Shown here: piece after piece, positions 21,201 through 32,792 of the stretch
Layout: the number at the start of each line of letters is the position of its first letter
Numbering within the stretch: position 1 is the stretch's first letter
NCBI GenBank assembly: GCA_030015575.1
Contig: JASDDO010000001.1
Location: forward strand, 515,401,772-515,465,771
Direction of reading: 5' to 3'
DNA length: 64,000 nucleotides
Source of the DNA: Agapanthus africanus
Taxonomy: Eukaryota > Streptophyta > Magnoliopsida > Asparagales > Amaryllidaceae
Made by a program: the position numbers and the translations under genes
The notes under the pieces: generated by a model
Seen by the model: the letters and a program-made list of their open reading frames with translations, nothing else
What the model was told of the DNA's origin: nothing
Databases searched by the model: none

Positions 21201-24200
21201 TGTAACAACTCCAATTTTTGTATACATAAATTTGATTTAAAATTGAAGTATACTTGGAGTATTTAATGTTGCTGATATCATTTTAAGTATCTACTTTCCT
21301 ACAATAATTACAAGAAGGAGCTTTTAGCTCATTGGTAATACCTTGCACTGCTGAACCAAGCCACCAGAGTTCGAATCCCATGCCCCACATTATTTTTAGA
21401 TTATTTTTCTTTTAAAATTCTTGGAAGCCCAACAGTCCACAGGCCATATCTCCCAAATGATGAACTGAAACCTAAAAACGGAGTATGCCATAAGCCCCAC
21501 CAGAAGATCCCCTACGTTTTGGTCGCCGGACTCGGTCGGACGGCCGAGGTCCCAAGACCAAAAAGTTGTCTTTTCGTATTCCTGTTTACTCCATTTTATT
21601 ATATCAGTTTCTGAGTGATAAATATAACCAATTTAATACAAATTTTAATGCTTTTTCTTTAATTTTTACATTTTTTTTTAATAAAGAAAACCTTTCACCT
21701 ACCCTACCCTAGCTATCCTATAAATAGACCCCCTACTCTCTACCCTCTCATCACAAAACACTAGGTTTAATCTCTTGAAATTTCTACGAGAAAAGTGTGC
21801 TTTGAAACCGAGTTCACGGCGAAGCGCTGACGGATTTCCGGCGACGTTCTTTGAAGCAACCGGCGACGAAACAACATCTCGGCCATTTCCCTTGTTCCTC
21901 GATACTCTTTAGAAGAGTTTGAAACCCGTAAGTCCTATTCTTCTCTCTTTTCTACTTCTCAAAATACAGAATTATGAAACCCGACGGAAATCGGAACAAA
22001 CCGATTTCCGATTCGGTTTTTCTACAAAATTTCACTTGTCACCAATTCCATAACACCTAAACATATTCATGATGACTATTAATCACATAAAAATCAATTT
22101 GGACAAAGTTACTCACATGAAATGATAGCTTTCTTATAATATCGTATTCTTTTCACATTAATACCATAATGTTTATTTTTCTTCTTCTAATCAATTCCAT
22201 CATTCCTAAACATCTTCATCTTGACCACTAAACTTGTAAAAATTAATTTGAATGAGTTTTCACACATGAAATGATAACTTTTGCAAATACCGTATTTTTT
22301 CACTTAAATACCCTCATGTTTAGTTTATCATATTTAACCCTTAACCTTACTATACAATTAAATTAGAGCACAAGATAATAACCTATCTCTACCCACACAT
22401 AAATACAAACCCTAAAATAATTTCATAAAAATTTAGAATACGATAAAACGAAATTTTCAGTAAAATACCATAATTTTCATAAAACCATTCTTAAAGGTTT
22501 AGATTTGTTACATTTTTAAATAAATACTTCTTACTAGGAAAATACGATAAATTGTGGACATCGATCGTTTATCTAAACTGACTTTGTGGTGTCTAGGCTA
22601 GGCAAGTGAGCTTGGGTAACTTTAAAAGGCCCGCCTCACGATTCGTGAGCGGATCCCTCCCTCCTCACTTGTACTTACCTGGCCACAATTGGCGGTGAAG
22701 AGGCGATTTGAGACTTCTAACGACTTGTCATTTAGACCTTTAGAAATAGGCTAGTCGGTTTAGGGAACCCTAGAAACTAAAATACGGAAATTTACATCCT
22801 TTTACAAATAAATACCTTATCTTTATAAAACCATTTTCTAAATGAATAATATTTATTAAACCTTTGCAAAGCGCCACTACAACCCACATTTGGGGAACTC
22901 GTTAGGGATGGTACGGTTTATCGTGCACCCTCGGGCTTAGTAGTGCGAGATTCAGACCTCCGCAATGAGCATTCGGTCTCGAAAAGTTTAAAATACGACA
23001 TTTAAGAAAAATGAGATTTTTGGAAAATAAAATATTTATATAAAATTATTCTTGTATAAACATATGTATATTTATCATTTAAACACCTATTTTATTATAA
23101 GATAAGTTTCCACCTTTTTCTAAAAATTACAAGATTAAAAGTTACGTTAAAATACTATGAATCAATTAATACTTTTATTAGGATATATTCACTAGAATAA
23201 CACAAATAAAATTTACACTCATTATAACTATAAAGACGAATAATAAATACTTGAGGTGTATCTTGAAAACTATACAATAGTACTTTTTACATAAAACCCC
23301 CTCAAGTTTTATAAATTACAATAAGGACCCTAACAATTATAGAACTTCAAATTACCTTTCTTTTAGTCTGACTCGGGTTTGAGTCTGACTATTTCTGACT
23401 TGAATATGATTCAAGTCAATCCATATTCTTTAATATTCCAACTCAATATGAACACATGAATCCCAGAATCCAGTTAACATTTTATATAACTTGACTGAAT
23501 CAAACCATGGATATACATCCATTATCCTGTTATTCCATTTACCTGATTATGCAGTTACAACATGTTTACTGATATCATGGTTTTGGTCAGTCACCCAACT
23601 TACACAATACAATACAACAATACTGTTAAAACACTACGGGGTTAAGGGGTAGATTGGTACGGAAGGTGTTAAAGGTGGCACGAGGTGGTCAGATTAAGAC
23701 ACCTAACGTATATTCCGTCGATATTGTACCGTGGCTTAACGGTTCCTTGTACTTTCCGTTTGCCCTGGTCTCTAGCATATAGAGACCCCCTTGTATACAC
23801 TGGCATTCTTTTGTACCAAGCTACAAATAACAGCGTTAACATAATATTTCAACAATAGTTTACACTTTAAAATATATCTTCTTATTCTGTCTTCTCTACT
23901 TCCCTCTTACCTTTGGGACTTACCAAGCGATCTATTCGCTGACGACATTCTGTTTCTCTCTTCTTTGAATGTCGTCAGGTGATCTGGACCCGGCAGAAGT
24001 TGAGCCAACACAAGAAGACTTGGAGCAATTTGCCGAAGACCCTGCAGTATAATTTCGTTGTACACTTTTCTTTTCAGTACTTTCCTTTTCCTGTTATGCC
24101 ACTGTTTAGGCATCTTTATTTCAGTTGTATTTCCTTTTCATGTATTGTTCAAAGAATGTTAATAAATAAAAGTTGCTGTTCTTTTTATACTCTTGTCTCT

Positions 24201-24312
24201 TGTGTATTTACTCTATATTGCTTAGCTACGCTTAGCGTATGTACTTCTGAGTACATACATAGCGGACCTTGCCGCGTCCCCTTCGCCGTACACTGGGAAG
24301 CGGGGCGTGACA
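21201..24312 (+). repeat. 5' LTR of element C (3112 bp)
   Basis: Starts TGTAACAACTCC, ends GGGGCGTGACA. TATA box at 21719-21727 puts transcription start near 21755, leaving a leader of over 2.5 kb in R/U5. A block near 22565-22715 is shared with element B's LTR and contains the near-palindrome CTCACGATTCGTGAG. The rest is AT-rich with no gene. Confidence 0.93.
21719..21727 (+). promoter_or_regulatory. TATA box of element C LTR
   Basis: TATAAATAG, conserved at 29827-29835 in the 3' LTR, about 30 nt upstream of an A/C-rich probable start. Confidence 0.65.
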
Positions 24313-24320
24313 GGTTTTGT

Positions 24321-24338
24321 TGGTGGCCCATGCAGGTC
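24321..24338 (+). other. Primer binding site of element C, complementary to tRNA-Ile(AAU)
   Basis: TGGTGGCCCATGCAGGTC, eight bases after the LTR end, identical to the site in element B. Confidence 0.7.
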
Positions 24339-25052
24339 AGAACTGTATGAATCCCTGTCATGCAGTTCTGGTCTGCGTGAACAACCTAAGCAATATAACA
24401 CAAGAACCAGCAACTAAAACATTCTTTACAATTCATGTTCCTTGAATCTTGCAAATTTCTATTCCTTGAATCTTATCATGTATTTGAATCTGTCCTAACC
24501 CGAATTTTTCTTTAAGGTTATGGATTCCCCGAACAACACCAGCACCAACGTCAACAACACCCCTTCAGCACTACCTCTTACACCAGTTGTTCCTGCACCA
24601 CCCACTGAGCAAACAATGCTATTTGAGGCGATCCGCAGTCTTCTCGAGGGACAGCAACAACTTCTGAACCGTCCTGAGACCGATGCGCCGGGAGTAAAGC
24701 AATTCAGGGCTTTACACCCCAAGCAGTTCTCTGGTAAAGGAAGCCCTCTTGAAGTGGAAGAGTGGGCACAAAGCATCGAAGACGATCTGGCAGCAGCTCA
24801 AGTGCCAGACAACGCTTGGGTCCGTGTAGCAAAACTACAGCTCACGGATAATGCTCGCAACTGGTGGAAGGCGGAAGAAAGCCGTCTGGTACAGCCGATT
24901 GAATGGAAGACCTTTCGCGAGAAGTTCGACGCGAAATATTTCCCTGTGACTACCAGGTTTGCTATGGGGCAGCAGTTTATTCATCTACAACAGGATTCAA
25001 TGTGAGATAAATCAGTAGATGAATATGATGCTGAATTCACCATGTTAAGCCG

Positions 25053-25121
25053 GTAAGATATGTCACAATAGTTCAATTTTTAATTATCACATACTACACA
25101 GCTAACACAATCTTTAAACAG
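25053..25121 (+). other. Intron 1 of element C (gag), 69 bp
   Basis: Donor CG|GTAAGA, acceptor TTTAAACAG|ATTCGC. Removal joins MLSR to FAAHL, matching the uninterrupted ARLSLFAHHL of element B. Retained, it brings an immediate TAA. Confidence 0.75.
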
Positions 25122-25765
25122 ATTCGCGGCACACTTGATACCGACGGACGATATCAGAGCCCGTCGCTTTCAACAAGGTTTGGACACAGAGATTAAGGCT
25201 GCTCTAGCCACAGGAAAGTTCTTGACTCATGAGGATGCTCTGGAAGCTGCCCGCAGTTATGAGGCAGTGATAAAAGAGAGGGGCAGACCCCAGTCTGCAG
25301 GAGTCAAACGCCCTGCCAACCAGATGGCAGGTGGAGCCTCGTCCAGACCATCTTTTGTGCCAAGGCGACCCGGAGTACCAACCCATCATCCTAGCCCAGC
25401 CTTTTGCACCTACTGCAAGAGAACTGGACATATGATGAAGGACTGCCGTCGAGCCAATCGCCTTTGCTTAGTCTGCGGCTCAGCTACTCATGATATTGGG
25501 TCTTGTCCCCAAAGACAGGACCCAGTTGCTGCCCCCAGGCCAGCAAATACCTATCCGCAGCGACCAGCTCTTCAGGCACCTGCTCCCAGACTTGCACTGC
25601 CTGCACCAACCAGGGGACCACATGCTGCACCACCTCCTCGTCAGTTCCATCAAGCTCAAAGGAACGTTCCGAGGAATGCTCCTCAGGCCAGGAGGTATGT
25701 GCCTAAGCGCCAGGCTTTCATGATGTCTATGGAAGAAGCTGAGGCCACTGGCCAAGTCATTACTG

Positions 25766-25848
25766 GTAAACTTCCTTCTCAAACTTATTCTTAGTCCTGG
25801 TTACCTACACACTTTCCCTATACTTAAAACCTATCCCATATACCTTAG
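25766..25848 (+). other. Intron 2 of element C (gag/protease junction), 83 bp
   Basis: Donor ACTG|GTAAAC, acceptor ATACCTTAG|GTACAA. Removal gives [20 protein letters not shown], which reads straight into the protease. Confidence 0.78.
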
Positions 25849-28277
25849 GTACAATCCTAGTAGCTTCACTACCTGCACTTGCACTGTTTGATACTGGAGC
25901 ATCCCACTGCTTTATGTCGCAACGGTTTGTCCGAACCCATGCAATTCCAGTCTCACCGCTTGTATCCAGCTGGAATGTCAGTTCCGGAAATGGCGTTCTA
26001 AAAGCAACTATGGGATACAGCATGTGTCCAGTCGTCGTCTGCAGTCGAGAGTTTTATGCTGACTTCAAAGTACTGGACATACCGAACTTCGATGTGGTTC
26101 TAGGAATGGATTGGCTTGGAACCTTTTATGCTACCATCGACTGTCGTCAAAGGAGGGTAGTATTCGAGTATCCAGACCATCCGGTCTTCTATTTCAAGAG
26201 TGGAGACCGTACACTGGAGCCAAGTACTTACAAAGCGAAGCCAAGGGAAGCAGTAGCTGCGGCAGCTCAAGCGGAAGAAGAATCAAGACCAGAGGTAGTT
26301 CGAGAGTTCGACGATGTATTTCCTGACGATATATCAGGTTTGCCTCCCGATCGAGCTCTTGAATTCAGTATTGACTTAGTACCAGGAGCACAACCGGTGA
26401 TCAAAGCACCTTATAGACTAAGTCCGGAAGGATTGAAGGAAGTTCGAACACAGTTGGACGAATTACTGGAGAAAGGATTGATTCGTCCCAGCACTTCAAG
26501 TTGGGGAGCACCTGTACTACTGGTAAAGAAGAAGGAAGGTTCATACAGAATGTGCATCGATTATAGGGCCTTGAACGAAGTCACTATAAAGAACAAGTAT
26601 CCACTCCCGCGCATCGACGATTTATTCGATCAGCTAAGTGGATCTTGTGTCTTCTCTAAACTAGATCTTCGTTCAGGTTATCATCAAGTGAAGGTCAAGG
26701 AAGCTGATATTCACAAAACAGCTTTCAGAACTCGCTATGGATATTACGAATTTCTAGTAATGCCATTTGGAGTGACCAATGCACCAGCAATCTTCATGAA
26801 CCTAATGAACCAAGTTTTCCGGGAGTATTTAGACAGGTTTGTTGTCATCTTCATCGACGACATCCTGATATATTCTAAGAATCGGAAAGAGCATGCGGAG
26901 CATCTACGAATTGTCCTGGAAACTCTTTAACAACATAAGCTTTATGCCAAGTACAACAAGTGCGAGTTTTGGCTAAATCAAGTTGGTTTTCTTGGACATA
27001 TCGTATCAGGAGAAGGGATTTCTGTGGATCCAGCGAAAGTTTCGGCAGTTAGCGAATGGCCTACACCAAAGTCAGTGAAGGATATTCGAAGTTTCTTGGG
27101 TTTAGCTGGATATTACAGAAGGTTTATTGAAGGCTTTTCGAAGATAGCAACACCCCTGACAAAGCTCACACGAAAAGATGAAGAATTTGTGTGGTCAGAA
27201 GCATGCGAGCAAGCTTTCGTAGAACTCAAGTCAAGACTGACATCTGCACCTATTCTCGTCATACCGGATCAATCTGGAGGATTCGAAGTGCATTGTGATG
27301 CATCCGGTAAGGGATTAGGATGCGTTCTACATTAGCACGGTAAGGTTGTGGCTTATGCTTCAAGATAACTGAAGACTCATGAGCGCAATTATCCAACACA
27401 TGATCTGGAGTTGGCAGCCGTCATCTTTGCTCTCAAAATTTGGCGCCACTACTTACTTGGTGAACGAGTGAACATCTACACAGATCATAAAAGTCTGAAG
27501 TATGTGTTTACTCAGAAGGAGTTGAATATGCGGCAGAGAAGATGGTTAGAACTTATGGCGGATTTTGACATCAACTTGCAATATCACCCAGGAAAGGTGA
27601 ACGTAGTACCTGATGCTCTTAGTCGTCAACCATTATCAATGAATCTCACCGCTCAGTGGAAGATTCAACAAGACTTGCATCAGATGGAGATTGAAGTAGT
27701 CATGCCAGGTAATGCTTCAAGTTTGATGAATCTACAAGTTCAATCAACCATTGTCAATCAGATCAAAGCAGCTCAAGCCAGCGATGCTAAGTTGCAAAAG
27801 ATCAGAGAACAAGTGGAGAATGGACTCAGAACAGATTTCATTATCCATGAAGACGGATCTTTGAGATACGGCAGCAGATTGTGTGTACCAAAAGGTCATG
27901 TTTGGGAAGAGTTAATGATAGAAGCTCACAGCTCTCCCTATTCAGTACATCCTGGAGGTACCAAAATATACAAAGATCTACGTCAGAATTATTGGTGGCA
28001 TGGAATGAAGCATGAAGTAGCCAGAAGCGTCGCAAAATGTTTGGTGTGTCAGCAAGTAAAGGCTGAATATCACAGGACAGCTGGACTACTTCAACCGTTA
28101 CCAATTCCAGAATGGAAGTGGCAGCACATCACGATGGACTTTGTAACTGCTCTTCTTCGCAGCACAAAGGGTAACGATGCGATATGGGTCATTATGGATC
28201 AACTCACAAAGTCGGCTCACTTCATCCCATTTCGAGTTGGACAATCAACTGAGACACTAGCGAAGAAGTACATGGAG

Positions 28278-28344
28278 GTAATAATCTAATTAAGATTTAA
28301 ACTCTTCATAATGTACTATCTCTGATACCCATGAACTCATACAG
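28278..28344 (+). other. Intron 3 of element C (integrase), 67 bp
   Basis: Donor ATGGAG|GTAATA, acceptor CTCATACAG|GAAATT. Removal gives [16 protein letters not shown], matching the contiguous [16 protein letters not shown] of element B. Confidence 0.8.
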
Positions 28345-29287
28345 GAAATTGTGAGACTTCATGGAGTACCGGTCTGCATTGTCTCCGATCGTGACACCAG
28401 GTTCCGATCACAATTTTGGCAGAGTCTGCAAGCTAGCTTGGGAACAAGTCTGAACTTCAGCACGGCTTATCATCCACAAACAGATGGTCAGTCGGAACGA
28501 ACTATTCAGATCTTGGAGGATATGCTCAGAGCATGTATGCTCGACTTCAAAGGATCGTGGGAAGATCACCTGCATCTTGTGGAGTTCGCGTACAACAACA
28601 GCTACCAAGCAAGCATAGGAATGGCACCTTTTGCAGCATTATATGGAAGGAAGTGTCGATCACCATTAAGTTGGGATGACATCGGAGATAGGGAACTTCT
28701 TGGACCAGAGATGATAGTAGCGACCGTTGATGTGGTTCGTACTATCAGGGAAAGAATGCGCATAGCCCAAGATCGACAGAAACACTGGGCTGATGCAAAG
28801 AGACGACACTTGGAGTTCCAGCCAGGAGATCATGTATTCCTGAAAATATCTCCGAACTGCGGAGTGATCCGATTTGGAAGACAGGGTAAGCTAAGTCCGA
28901 GATACATTGGACCGTTCGACATACTCGAACGAGTCGGTGAAGTGGCATACCGATTAGCGCTTCCACCCTCATTGGAAGGAGTGCATAACGTGTTCCACAT
29001 ATCCCAACTCAGAAGGTATGTGAGTGACCCCAGCCATGTACTGGATCATTCCGAACTCACCATACAGCCCGACTTGTCTTGTGAGCAACAACCTGTGGAA
29101 ATCCTGGACAGGAAAGTGAAGACACTTCGGAACAAGGAAGTTAACTTGGTTCGGGTAATGTGGAGGAAAGACACTCCAGGAGAATCCACGTGGGAAAGGG
29201 AAGATGAAATGCGTGCAAGATATGCTCACCTTTTTATAAACTAGTCCTCAAATAAAAGTTGTAAATTTCGAGGACGAAATTTTTTGT

Positions 29288-29300
29288 AAGGAGGGTAGAT
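29288..29300 (+). other. Polypurine tract of element C
   Basis: AAGGAGGGTAGAT immediately precedes the 3' LTR start, after the ATTTCGAGGACGAAATT phrase typical of these elements. Confidence 0.85.
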
Positions 29301-32300
29301 TGTAACAACTCCAATTTTTGTATACATAAATTTGATTTAAATTTGAAGTATACTTGGAGTATTTAATGTTGCTGATACCATTTTAAGTATCTACTTTCCT
29401 ACAATAATTACAAGAAGGAGCTTGTAGCTCATTGGTAATACCTTGCACTGCTGAACCAAGCCACCAGAGTTCGAATCCCATACCCCACATTATTTTTAGA
29501 TTATTTTTCTTTTAAAATTCTTGGAAGCCCAACAGTCCACAGGCCATATCTCCCAAATGATGAACTGAAACCTAAAAACGGAGTATGCCATAAGCCCCAC
29601 CAGAAGATCCCCTACGTTTTGGTCGCCGGACTCGGTCGGACGGCCGAGGTCCCAAGACCAAAAAGTTGTCTTTTCGTATTTCCAACCCCCCCTGTTTACT
29701 CCATTTTATTATATCAGTTTCTGAGTGATAAATATAACCAATTTAATACAAATTTTAATGCTTTTTCTTTAATTTTTACATTTTTTTAATAAAGAAAACC
29801 TTTCACCTACCCTACCCTAGCTACCCTATAAATAGATCCCCTACCCTCTACCCTCTCATCACAAAACACTAGGTTTACTCTCTTGAAATTTCTACAAGAA
29901 AAGTGTGCTTTGAAACCGAGTTCACGGCGAAGCGCTGACGGATTTCCAGCGACGTTCTTTGAAGCAACCGGCGACGAAACAACATCTCGGCCATTTCCCT
30001 TGTTCCTCTATACTCTTTAGAAGAGTTTGAAACCCATAAGTCCCATTCTTCTCTCTTTTCTACTTCTCAAAATACGGAATTGTGAAACCCGACGGAAATC
30101 GGAACAAACCGATTTCCGATTCGGTTTTTCTATAAAATTTCACTTGTCACCAATTCCATAACACCTAAACATATTCATGATGATTATTAATCACATAAAA
30201 ATCAATTTGGACAAAGTTACTCACATGAAATGATAGCTTTCTTGTAATATCGTATTCTTTTCACATTAATACCATAATGTTTATTTTTCTTCTTCGAATC
30301 AATTCCATCATTCCTAAACATCTTCATCTTGACCACTTAACTTGTAAAAATTAATTTGAATGAGTTTTCACACATGAAATGATAACTTTTGCAAATACCG
30401 TATTCTTTCACTTAAATACCCTTATGTTTAGTTTATCATATTTAACCCTTAACCTTACTATACAATTAAATTAGAGCACAAGATAACAACCTACCTCTAC
30501 CCACACATAAATACAAACCATAAAATGATTTCATAAAAATTTAGAATACGATAAAACGAAATTTTCAGTAAAATACCATAATCTTCATAAAACCATTCTT
30601 AAAGCTTTAGATTTGTTACATTTTTAAATAAATACTTCTTACTAGGAAAATACGATAAGTTGTGGACATCGATCGTTTATCTAAACTGACTTTGTGGTGT
30701 CTAGGCTAGGCAAGTGAGCTTGGGTAACTTTAAAAGGCCCGCCTCACGATTCATGAGCGGATCCCTCCCTCCTCACTTGTACTTACCTGGCCACAATTGG
30801 CGGTGAAGAGGCGATTTGAGGCTTCTAACGACTTGTCGTTTAGACCTTTGGAAATAGGCTAGTTGGCTTAGGGAACCCTAGAAACTAAAATACGGAAATT
30901 TACATCCTTTTACAAATAAATACCTTATCTTTATAAAATCATTTTTTAAATGAATAATATTTATTAAATCTTTGCAAAGCGCCACTACAATCCACATTTG
31001 GGGAACTCGTTAGGGATGGTATGGTTTATCGTGCACCCTCGGGCTTAGTAGTGCGAGATTCAGACCTCCGCAAGGAGCATTCGGTCTCGAAAGGTTTAAA
31101 ATACGACATTTAAGAAAAATGAGATTTTTGGAAAATAAAATATTTATATAAAATTATTCTTGTATAAACATATGTATATTTATCATTTAAACACCTATTT
31201 TATTATAAAATAAGTTTCCACCTTTTTCTAAAAATTACAAGATTAAAAGTCACGTTAAAATACCATGAATCAATTAATACTTTTATTAGGATATATTCAC
31301 TAGAATAACACAAATAAAATTTATACTCATTATAACTATAAAGACGAATAATAAATACTTGAGGTGTATCTTGAAAACTACACAGTAGTACATTTTACAT
31401 AAAACCCCCTCAAGTTTTATAAATTACAATAAGGACCCTAACAATTATAGAACTTTAAATTACCTTTCTTTTAGTCTGACTCGGGTTTGAGTTTGACTAT
31501 TTCTGACTTGAATATGATTCAAGTCAATCCATATTCTTTAATATTCCAACTCAATATGAATACATGAATCCCAGAATCCAGTTAACATTTTATATAACTT
31601 GACTGAATCAAACCATGGATATACATCCATTATCCTGTTATTCCATTTACCTGATTATGCAGTTACAATATGTTTACTGATATCATGGTTTTGGTCAGTT
31701 ACCCAACTTACACAATACAATACAACAATACTGTTAAAACACTACGGGGTTAAGGGGTAGATTGGTACGGAAGGTGTTAAAGGTGGCACAAGGTGGTCGA
31801 TTAAGACACCTAACCTATATTCCGTTGCTGTTGTACCGTGGCTTAACGGTTCCTTGTACTTTCCGTTTGCCCCGGTCTCTAGCATATAGAGACCCCCCTC
31901 GTATACACTGGCATCCTTCTGTACCAAGCTACAAATAACAGCGTTAACATAATATTTCAACAATAGTTTACACTTTAAAATGTATCTTCTTATTCTGTCT
32001 TCTCTACTTCCCTCTTACCTTTGGGACTTACCGAGCGATCTGTTCGCTGACGACATTCTGTTTCTCTCTTCTTTGAATGTCGTCAGGTGATCTAGACCCG
32101 GCAGAAGTTGAGCCAACACAAGAAGACTTGGAGTAATTTGCCGAAGACCCTGCAGTATAATTTCATTGTACACTTTTCTTTTCAGTACTTTTCTTTTCCT
32201 GTTATGCCACTATTTAGGCATCTTTATTTCAGTTGTATTTCCTTTTCATGTATTGTTCAAAGAATATTAATAAATAAAAGTTGCTGTTCTTTTTATACTC

Positions 32301-32420
32301 TTGTCTCTTGTGTATTTACTCTATATTGCTTAGCTACGCTTAGCGTATGTACTTCTGAGTACATACGTAGCGGACCTCGCCGCGTCCCCTTCGCCGTACA
32401 CTGGGAAGCGGGGCATGACA
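29301..32420 (+). repeat. 3' LTR of element C (3120 bp)
   Basis: Aligns along its whole length with 21201-24312, with sparse substitutions and small indels (e.g. an extra CAACCCCC near 29682). Confidence 0.93.
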
Positions 32421-32792
32421 ATTAGGCTATCATCTTTCTGGTGCAGGCTCTGGGCTTTCTGGGCTTTCTTATTCTTCAGTACTTTTCTTATTTGGGCTTC
32501 TCTATTTCTTCCAGATCTCCAGTGAACAATTGTAGTGGACTTTTAACCGTTTGCTTTGTAATCTTGGACCTTGCGTTGTCTTGTATTGATCTTTTGTGTA
32601 GGCTTGATTAAGATCCTTCTATTTGTTGGTCAAAGTCCCTTTTTTGTATCGTCTTTTGTTTTTTTCACTGTTTTCGCTTTAAGAACCTGTAACCTGTAAT
32701 ATGTAGTAGACATGGGTCAAAACACCTGTTTATTTATAAAACGAATAAGAATGGGGAATATAATAATGCAATATTATGGTGTGAACAGGTCC

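Larger units (their letters stand above)
24520..29244 (+). pseudogene. Gag-pol of element C: Gag, protease, RT, RNase H, integrase, chromodomain
   Basis: Starts MDSPNNTSTNVNNT. Gag capsid (GVKQFRALHPKQFSGKG, NWWKAEESR) is followed by two zinc knuckles, CTYCKRTGHMMKDC and CLVCGSATHDIGSC (25405-25505). Protease has [10 protein letters not shown] (25887). RT spans about 26400-27000 with [11 protein letters not shown]. RNase H includes [13 protein letters not shown] and YTDHKSLKY. Integrase has the HHCC region (27900-28080), D in [10 protein letters not shown] in [10 protein letters not shown] and E in [10 protein letters not shown]. The C-terminus ([12 protein letters not shown]...[16 protein letters not shown]) is a chromodomain-like tail. 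Three GT-AG introns interrupt it. Four in-frame stops (25003-25005 TGA, 26928 TAA, 27333 TAG, 27366 TAA) make this copy defective; each differs from a sense codon by one C-to-T or G-to-A change. Confidence 0.9.
21201..32420 (+). mobile_element. Element C: Tekay-like Ty3/gypsy chromovirus, nearly complete, three introns
   Basis: 5' LTR 21201-24312, primer site 24321-24338, gag-pol 24520-29244, polypurine tract 29288-29300, 3' LTR 29301-32420. Flanks attgg (21196-21200) and attag (32421-32425) are a 5-bp duplication with one mismatch. Domain order Gag, protease, RT, RNase H, integrase, chromodomain identifies a chromovirus. The LTRs are very similar by eye, so the insertion is fairly recent. 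Confidence 0.92.
20621..32787. mobile_element. Element D: probable solo LTR (~947 bp) split by element C
   Basis: The pieces 20621-21200 and 32421-32787 are flanked by a perfect 5-bp duplication ggtcc (20616-20620 and 32788-32792) and have TG...CA ends (TGATTTGATC, GTGTGAACA). Read on the minus strand it begins TGTTCACACC and ends near a CCTGTGGACCGACCC block followed by GAGATCAAATCA, a layout common at LTR 3' ends, so the minus orientation is preferred. No coding capacity. Confidence 0.7.
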
